NCBI GenBank assembly: GCA_944363695.1
Contig: CALVUW010000025.1
Location: 1 to 11,568 of the forward strand
Direction: 5' to 3'
Length of the DNA: 11,568 nucleotides
From: an uncultured Bacilli bacterium
Lineage (GTDB): Bacteria > Bacillota_I > Bacilli_A > RF39 > UBA660
Part shown: piece after piece, positions 7,243-11,568 of the stretch
Layout of the letters: the number at the start of each line of letters is the position of its first letter
How positions within the stretch are numbered: position 1 is the stretch's first letter
Program-made: the position numbers and the translations under genes
The notes under the pieces: model-generated
The model's database searches: none
What the model saw: the letters and a program-made list of their open reading frames with translations, nothing else
Told to the model about the DNA's origin: nothing

Positions 7243-8004
7243 ATGAAGGCAATGATAACCGGAGCAACTTCTGGTATCGGCTATGATATGGCTAAGTATT
7301 TGGCTGAGAAAAATTATGAGTTAATATTAATTGGACGAAATAAAGAAAAATTGGAAGCATTACAGCAGGAATTACCAACAAAGACCAAAGTTGTTATTGT
7401 TGATTTGGCTAATGAACAAAAGGTAAAAGAATTGTGTGTATTAACTAAAAATGAGGATATAGATTTATTGATTAATAATGCTGGCTTTGGGGTGTTTGGT
7501 GATTTTTGTGAAACGGATGTGGCAGCAGAGTTAGAGATGATTGATGTAAATATTAAAGCTGTACATATTTTAACGAAATTTTTTCTAAAAGAAATGCAGA
7601 AAAAAGATCAAGGAATCATTTTAAATGTGGCTAGTAGCGCGGCCTTTTATGCAGGTCCTTTATTTAGTAGCTATTATGCTAGTAAATCGTATGTTTATAA
7701 ATTGTCTCTTGCCTTAGCAGAAGAATTACATAAAAAAAGAAGCCATGTACAAGTTTCCATCTTATGCCCAGGACCGGTAGCTACTAATTTTAATGAACGA
7801 GCAGGCGTTAGCTTTTCGGTAAAACCTCTTTCTAGTTCCTATGTAGCTAAATACGCCATTGATCAATGTTTGGCTGGAAAAATAATTATTATTCCTGGAA
7901 CGAAGATGAAACTAGCTAAATTTTTTAGTCATTTCCTAAGTGATAAACAATTAGCCAAAATTACTTATAAAATACAAAAGAAAAAGGTAACATCAGATGA
8001 ATAG
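7243..8004 (+). CDS. Short-chain dehydrogenase/reductase (SDR) family protein
   Basis: A 253-residue classical SDR. The Rossmann cofactor motif is GATSGIG (residues 7-13) close to the N-terminus, with LIGRN at 29-33; an Arg at this point usually favours NADP(H). NNAG is at 78-81. The catalytic set is Asn128 or a neighbour, Ser131/132, Tyr144 and Lys148 (YYASK). CPGPVATNF (from about 175) is the usual post-catalytic segment. Its substrate cannot be read from the sequence. The frame also opens earlier at 7207, but the ATG at 7243 has GGTGGTGA four bases before it and begins right at the cofactor fold, so it is the start. It is the first gene of the operon, and its stop overlaps the start of the next gene by 8 bases. 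Confidence 0.9.
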   Translation: MKAMITGATSGIGYDMAKYLAEKNYELILIGRNKEKLEALQQELPTKTKVVIVDLANEQKVKELCVLTKNEDIDLLINNAGFGVFGDFCETDVAAELEMIDVNIKAVHILTKFFLKEMQKKDQGIILNVASSAAFYAGPLFSSYYASKSYVYKLSLALAEELHKKRSHVQVSILCPGPVATNFNERAGVSFSVKPLSSSYVAKYAIDQCLAGKIIIIPGTKMKLAKFFSHFLSDKQLAKITYKIQKKKVTSDE

Positions 8005-8791
8005 TATGCGTATAGATGATTTGAATCTTGTTCCGTTTCAACATTTTAACTTGTGTGTTCCACCCCATTCATTTATTATGATAGCGGGTTCAAATCGAAG
8101 TGGTAAGACGCAACTAATAAAAATATTAGGTGGTCTAATACCCACTGATACGACGGTTGTTTTTCACAAAGCCTATTTAGAAAGTTATGCTACCCAAGAA
8201 GTTTATCAAAAAATACATGTGTTTTTAGGAAATGACAAGTGGCATTTTATCTTTAAAACGGTTGAAGAAGAATTGCGTTTTCCGCTAGAAAATTTAGGGT
8301 TCTCCACTAAAGAAATCAATAAGAAACTAACGGATATTATGACTATTTTTTCATTAGATAAAGTGATGCGTCTAGATCCTAATCATTTAAATAAGTATTT
8401 AAAAGTAAAAGTCTTATTAGCACTTCAATTAATTAGTGAGCCAGAGGTTTTATTATTGGATGATCCTACTAAAATGTTAACTAAGCAACAGCGACAGGAA
8501 ATTTTGGCACTTTTAAACTATTATCAGACGAAGGGTATGACAATTATTATGACAACTTCTACCCTGGATGATGCGCTAACAGCTAAAGCATCTAAATTAT
8601 ATATTTTGCACAAAGGAAAAATAGTGTTGGAAGGTGGCATTTATGATGTATTAAAAGAAGATAGTTTATTAAGCAAAGTTGGTCTACGCTTACCATTTAT
8701 GGTTGATTTATCGGTTAAATTGAAATATTATAATCTAATTGATGACATTGTATTAGATCCTGAAAGCCTGGTGAATCAATTATGGAAATAA
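7997..8791 (+). CDS. ECF-type ATPase-like protein (EcfA1 position), degenerate
   Basis: A 264-residue ABC ATPase-like protein in the position of EcfA1 of energy-coupling factor transporters. Kept: Walker A GSNRSGKT (31-38), a TVEEELRF segment (88-95) typical of EcfA after the Q-loop, and Walker B VLLLDD (151-156). Changed: the Q-loop Gln is missing (FLGNDKWHF, 76-84), the signature LSGGQ is LNKYL (131-135), the catalytic Glu after Walker B is Asp156, the D-loop ends in Thr (KMLT), and the H-loop His is Ser188 (TTSTLDDA). It should bind ATP, but efficient hydrolysis is doubtful. The ATG at 7997 has AAGGTAA eight bases upstream and overlaps the SDR stop; the next gene starts within its last codons. 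Loss of function with a retained frame is one reading; a divergent partner role is the other. Confidence 0.82.
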   Translation: MNSMRIDDLNLVPFQHFNLCVPPHSFIMIAGSNRSGKTQLIKILGGLIPTDTTVVFHKAYLESYATQEVYQKIHVFLGNDKWHFIFKTVEEELRFPLENLGFSTKEINKKLTDIMTIFSLDKVMRLDPNHLNKYLKVKVLLALQLISEPEVLLLDDPTKMLTKQQRQEILALLNYYQTKGMTIIMTTSTLDDALTAKASKLYILHKGKIVLEGGIYDVLKEDSLLSKVGLRLPFMVDLSVKLKYYNLIDDIVLDPESLVNQLWK

Positions 8792-9576
8792 AATTTGTGC
8801 GTGTCTGTAGTAAAGAATTAAGTAATTTGTCATTTACAATTCCTAGTGGTACTATAACGGGGATTACAGGTCATGGTAAGAGTGCAGTTTTACAGATGAT
8901 TGATTTACTGTTACCACTAAGGGGTTCTATTTATTTTGATGATAAAAAAAAGACTAGTTATAATGTCAATCAATTAAGACAAGAAGTTGTCTTGGTACCA
9001 GAAACATTTGTCAATCAATTTTTAATTGACAATATTTATACATATTTTATGTATTATATAACCTATTATCAGTTAAAAATTGACAATGCTAGAAAGAAAA
9101 TAGAAGGTGCTTTTAAAATTGTTGGTTTGGATATTTCTAATTTAGAGAAAACGTTTTATCAATTATCAGATAGTGATATAAAACTGGTTCAATTGGCACT
9201 TGCTTTTTTGTCAAATCCTAAGGTTATTTTACTAGATGAACCATTTATTAATTTGGATGTAAAACAGGAAAAGAAAGTAGTACGTATTTTAGAAAAATTA
9301 CAAGATAAGTTTCATAAAACGATTGTCATTGCTAGTAGTAATAGTAATTGTTTATACGAATATACAAAGCATTTAATCGTTTTAGATGAAGGAACGGTTT
9401 TAACAGAAGGTCCTACTGAGACAATTTATTTTGAGGATCCTAAAATTATATCCCGTCACATAGAACGACCAGAAATTGTAGAATTTATCGATTTAGTTGA
9501 ACGAAAAAAAGGTATAAAATTAATACATCGTAAAGATGTAAGAGATGTTATAAAGGATATTTATCGTAATGTATAG
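8782..9576 (+). CDS. ECF-type ATPase-like protein (EcfA2 position), degenerate
   Basis: A second 264-residue ABC ATPase-like protein, in the EcfA2 position. Walker A is GITGHGKS (27-34), and Walker B with the catalytic Glu is ILLDEP (149-154: Asp152, Glu153), followed by an intact D-loop Asp159. The Q-loop Gln is Glu74 (LVPETF), the signature is LSDSD (128-132) rather than LSGGQ, and the H-loop His is replaced by Ser186 (IASSNSN). With the first ATPase it would form a heterodimer in which neither composite site has a normal signature motif. The C-terminal ~60 residues are charged and helical, as in EcfA proteins. The start ATG at 8782 has GGTGA seven bases upstream and overlaps the previous stop by 10 bases; the stop overlaps the EcfT-like start by 8. 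Translational coupling implies the two ATPases are made together. Confidence 0.82.
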   Translation: MEIKFVRVCSKELSNLSFTIPSGTITGITGHGKSAVLQMIDLLLPLRGSIYFDDKKKTSYNVNQLRQEVVLVPETFVNQFLIDNIYTYFMYYITYYQLKIDNARKKIEGAFKIVGLDISNLEKTFYQLSDSDIKLVQLALAFLSNPKVILLDEPFINLDVKQEKKVVRILEKLQDKFHKTIVIASSNSNCLYEYTKHLIVLDEGTVLTEGPTETIYFEDPKIISRHIERPEIVEFIDLVERKKGIKLIHRKDVRDVIKDIYRNV

Positions 9577-10123
9577 TGAAGAGCATTTTGTTAAGAACAA
9601 TTTTATTTTTTTGACAATTATCTATATTGTTTACAATGTTGGTATTCTATTAGTGTCGTACTCTTTGTCAAAATTACTTATTTTTTTAGCTTTCTGTTTT
9701 ATCATTCATAACTTAGGATTGCGGTTTAGTAAATGGTTATTGTTATTAACGATAGGAATATTACTTATCCACAGTTTCTGTGGAAAACTAGCGATATTTG
9801 TATTACCAGTCGTGTTGATTAGCGGCGCTTGGTTATATTTTGCCAATGTTAATAAAAAAGATTTGTTACATGCAACAGCTTTTTTTATCCGAAACACAAG
9901 CTTACTTTATGCACTTTTGTTTATCCTTCATTTGGTGAAATATAGTTGGCAGGAATTAAAAAATAGTTATCAGTTATCTAAAGAATTTAATCCCCAGCTT
10001 TTTTATCGTCATTTTATGATGCATCTTGGCACGAGTGTCAAAACAGCTTATTATCAAGCCGGTGTTGTAGAAAATATATATCGTCGTCGATATTATGGAT
10101 ATGCAAAAAAGAAAAGAGGTTAA
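9569..10123 (+). CDS. EcfT-like transmembrane protein, short
   Basis: A 184-residue membrane protein with about five hydrophobic segments (roughly 11-31, 33-50, 54-70, 73-91, 103-124) followed by a soluble, basic C-terminal region. The position after two EcfA-like genes and before truA is that of EcfT, the membrane scaffold that couples the ATPases to a substrate-binding S component. EcfT proteins are usually about 260 residues and carry Ala-Arg-Gly/Ser motifs in the coupling helices. Here I see only VVENIYRRRYYGY near the end, which may correspond to the second of them. Identification rests on gene order, topology and size more than on motifs. ATG 9569 lies inside the preceding stop region, with AAAGGA about 11 bases upstream. 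TruA begins two bases after its stop. No S-component gene is present in the window. Confidence 0.65.
   Translation: MYSEEHFVKNNFIFLTIIYIVYNVGILLVSYSLSKLLIFLAFCFIIHNLGLRFSKWLLLLTIGILLIHSFCGKLAIFVLPVVLISGAWLYFANVNKKDLLHATAFFIRNTSLLYALLFILHLVKYSWQELKNSYQLSKEFNPQLFYRHFMMHLGTSVKTAYYQAGVVENIYRRRYYGYAKKKRG
9765..9787. other. Two DnaA-box-like sites in inverted orientation
   Basis: TTATCCACA (9765-9773) is a perfect match to the strong DnaA box, and TGTGGAAAA (9779-9787) on the opposite strand reads TTTTCCACA, which fits the relaxed consensus TTWTNCACA. The pair is 5 bases apart, and their core TCCACAG/CTGTGGA is a 7-bp inverted repeat with a 3-base centre. They lie inside the EcfT-like coding sequence, so chance is possible. 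Confidence 0.3.
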
Positions 10124-10125
10124 GT

Positions 10126-10881
10126 ATGCGATTTCTTATTAAGTTTTCCTATGATGGAACAAATTTTGCTGGTTATCAACGTCAGCCTGGGTTACGGACC
10201 ATTCAAGGATGTTTGGAAGAGGCAGTGTTAAAAATTAACAATCAGATTCCCGTTGTGATCACCGCTACTGGAAGAACGGATAAAGGTGTTCATGCCCTAG
10301 AACAATATGCTCATTTAGATCTTAATGTGGCGATTACCCCTTATAAGTTAAAACGAGCATTAAATAGTAATTTACCAGATGATATCTATGTGATGGATGC
10401 TAAAGAAGTAGCAGATGATTATCATATACGGCAACATGTGGTTCAAAAGACTTATCAATATCGCTTAAATATGGCAACTTACAATCCTTTACGCCGTCAT
10501 TATGTATATCAACACAATTACGATTTAGATGTAAAAAAAATGCAAGAAGCAATTGTCTACTTTGTTGGAACACATGATTTTCGAGCGTTTGTCACTGAAA
10601 ATTATTTAAAAGAAAATTGTATTCGTACCATTCAAGAAGCATATATTACTTATGATTCTTATTATCCGGGTGAGTTGATTTTTACCTTTACAGGGAACGG
10701 GTTTATGCGTTATCAAGTTCGTAATATGGTAGGATTGCTATTAAAAGTAGGTAATCATAAGATTGAGCCGCTGGTTGTCAAAGAAATTTTAGATAGCAAA
10801 GTCCGGGGGAAACATGGCTGCCGTGCTCCCAGTTGTGGTTTATGTTTAGTAAAGGTAGAATTGGATGAAAACATAAAATAA
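10126..10881 (+). CDS. truA: tRNA pseudouridine(38-40) synthase TruA
   Basis: A 251-residue TruA, the enzyme that converts uridines 38, 39 and 40 of the tRNA anticodon arm to pseudouridine. The N-terminal strand MRFLIKFSYDGTNFAGYQRQ is typical. The catalytic motif GRTDKGVHA (49-57) holds the nucleophile Asp52, and the C-terminal half has FTGNGFMRYQVRNMVG. The length is normal and no key residue is missing. ATG 10126 follows AGAGGT five bases upstream and comes two bases after the EcfT-like stop. It is the last gene of the operon. EcfA-EcfA-EcfT-TruA is a known conserved order in Firmicutes, which supports both this call and the neighbours' identities. Its normal appearance contrasts with the degenerate ATPases before it. 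Confidence 0.97.
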   Translation: MRFLIKFSYDGTNFAGYQRQPGLRTIQGCLEEAVLKINNQIPVVITATGRTDKGVHALEQYAHLDLNVAITPYKLKRALNSNLPDDIYVMDAKEVADDYHIRQHVVQKTYQYRLNMATYNPLRRHYVYQHNYDLDVKKMQEAIVYFVGTHDFRAFVTENYLKENCIRTIQEAYITYDSYYPGELIFTFTGNGFMRYQVRNMVGLLLKVGNHKIEPLVVKEILDSKVRGKHGCRAPSCGLCLVKVELDENIK

Positions 10882-10914
10882 TTTGAGTTTAGGTAAAAAT
10901 AAAACTTGACAAAG

Positions 10915-10952
10915 AAAAAGTGAAAATGTGTTATCCACAGATTCACTTTTTT
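10915..10952 (+). terminator. Rho-independent terminator after truA
   Basis: AAAAAGTGAA (10915-10924) pairs exactly with TTCACTTTTT (10942-10951), with a nested TGTG/CACA stem (10927-10930 with 10936-10939) around TTATC and a run of six Ts at 10947-10952. The A-rich arm opposite the T-rich arm means it could also work on the minus strand. The loop contains a DnaA-box match. Confidence 0.85.
10931..10939 (+). other. Perfect DnaA-box match in the terminator loop
   Basis: TTATCCACA, identical to the strong DnaA box, lies in the loop side of the truA terminator, between the operon and the transposase gene. Function is an inference only. Confidence 0.3.
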
Positions 10953-10984
10953 AACCATAAAATAAGGAAAAAACTTCCAATTTT

Positions 10985-10993
10985 TGTTATAAT
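10985..10993 (+). promoter_or_regulatory. Extended -10 promoter for the transposase gene
   Basis: TGTTATAAT is a consensus -10 with upstream TG, 51 bases before the ATG at 11045. No -35 match is present at the usual spacing. Position and spacing make it the best candidate in 10953-11044. Confidence 0.45.
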
Positions 10994-11044
10994 TTAATTG
11001 ATAAAATAAAATATTACTAAACAAAAAATAAGGAGGTTGTTTCC

Positions 11045-11568
11045 ATGAATAATTTTACTACAAATACATATGAAATGAAAAGAGAAATTGTAAATTTTTC
11101 CAAAAAAATTTCTTTAGGATTAAATAAACCAACTAGTAAGTTTGTGTTAGATATGCAATATGGTCTATCTAAAGGTGGTAGTTGTTTAATATCAGAAATA
11201 GCAAGATCATTAGATGAAGATATAAAATTAAATTATACAATAGAAAGACTATGTGATAATTTAAATAATCTGTATGAAGAAGAAAAAGAAACGATTTGGA
11301 ATAATTATATAAAAGAAGTAAGTAAAGTATTAGATAAAGATGATGCTATTGTCTTATTTGATGATAGTGATATTAATAAAGAATATAGTAAAAAATTAGA
11401 AGACTTAGATAGAGTAATAGATGCATCAAGCAAAGATAAAAAAACAGTAAATGGATATCATGTATGTGAAGCGACAGCATTAACTAAAAAAGAAAAACAA
11501 CCATTAAGTATATATAGCAAAATATATTCCTGTAAAAGTAAAGATTTTGTAAGTAAAAATGAGTATAC
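11045..11568 (+). mobile_element. Transposase gene of an insertion sequence, 3' end outside window
   Basis: The first 174 codons of a transposase, running off the window. ATG 11045 has a strong AGGAGGT seven bases upstream. The N-terminal ~95 residues are helical and probably bind DNA; AIVLFDDSDINKEYSKKLE then looks like the strand bearing the first catalytic Asp of a DDE transposase, and NGYHVCEATALTKKEKQPLSIYS follows. I recognise it as resembling IS4-like DDE transposases of Firmicutes, but cannot name the IS family. Codon use differs from truA: all four Arg codons seen are AGA, against one of about fifteen in truA, and Ile is mostly ATA. That, and the position between a strong terminator and the window edge, suggests recent acquisition. 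I could not identify the left terminal inverted repeat in 10953-11044. Confidence 0.75.

Noticed and set aside
9706..9897. 63-codon minus-strand open frame
   Set aside because: It is antisense to the EcfT-like gene and its composition is just the complement of hydrophobic codons.
10906..10934. TTGACA with TGTTAT as a promoter after truA
   Set aside because: The -10 is weak and lies inside the terminator stem-loop; the TGTTATAAT at 10985 is a better candidate.
10755..11024. 89-codon minus-strand open frame
   Set aside because: It spans the 3' end of truA, its terminator and the transposase promoter; it has no start signal or family resemblance.

Overview
The window is AT-rich DNA from a low-GC Gram-positive bacterium (Bacillota; most likely Bacilli or Erysipelotrichia-like, perhaps gut-associated). 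The clues are AGGAGG/AGGTGA-type ribosome binding sites, TGnTATAAT extended -10 promoters, GTG starts, TGG as tryptophan codon, and the Firmicutes gene order EcfA-EcfA-EcfT-TruA. I cannot place it to genus from sequence alone. No rRNA, tRNA, CRISPR array or riboswitch was recognised.

Layout. (1) Positions 1-396, minus: the first 132 residues of an unknown small membrane protein, with a perfect 11-bp inverted repeat just upstream (420-447). (2) 581-2696, minus: a two-gene operon, a patatin-like phospholipase followed by a YhcC/TIGR01212-type radical SAM protein that starts inside the end of the phospholipase gene. (3) 2774-3910, plus: a membrane-anchored M15/VanY-type D,D-carboxypeptidase, divergent from the phospholipase with back-to-back promoters. 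(4) 3928-4589, minus: a Fic-family gene broken by a one-base frameshift. (5) 4745-7168, plus: a full-length GH31 glycosidase-like protein with its own promoter and terminator. (6) 7243-10881, plus: a tightly packed operon of a short-chain dehydrogenase, two EcfA-like ATPases, a short EcfT-like membrane protein and truA, ending in a strong terminator. (7) 11045 to the window end, plus: the 5' part of a transposase gene with different codon use from its neighbours.

The most interesting signal is a set of proteins that keep family architecture but lack catalytic residues. The GH31 protein has Asn and Thr where both catalytic aspartates are expected. Both EcfA-like ATPases keep Walker A and Walker B but have lost the ABC signature, the Q-loop glutamine and the H-loop histidine, and the adjacent EcfT-like protein is short (184 residues). 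They still occupy the conserved ecfA-ecfA-ecfT-truA position with intact, coupled reading frames, so this looks like a divergent ECF-derived module under selection rather than random decay. The Fic gene also has Gln in place of the Fic-motif His, but there the frame is broken, so decay is likely. Minor observations include several perfect DnaA-box matches, one of them in the loop of the terminator after truA.
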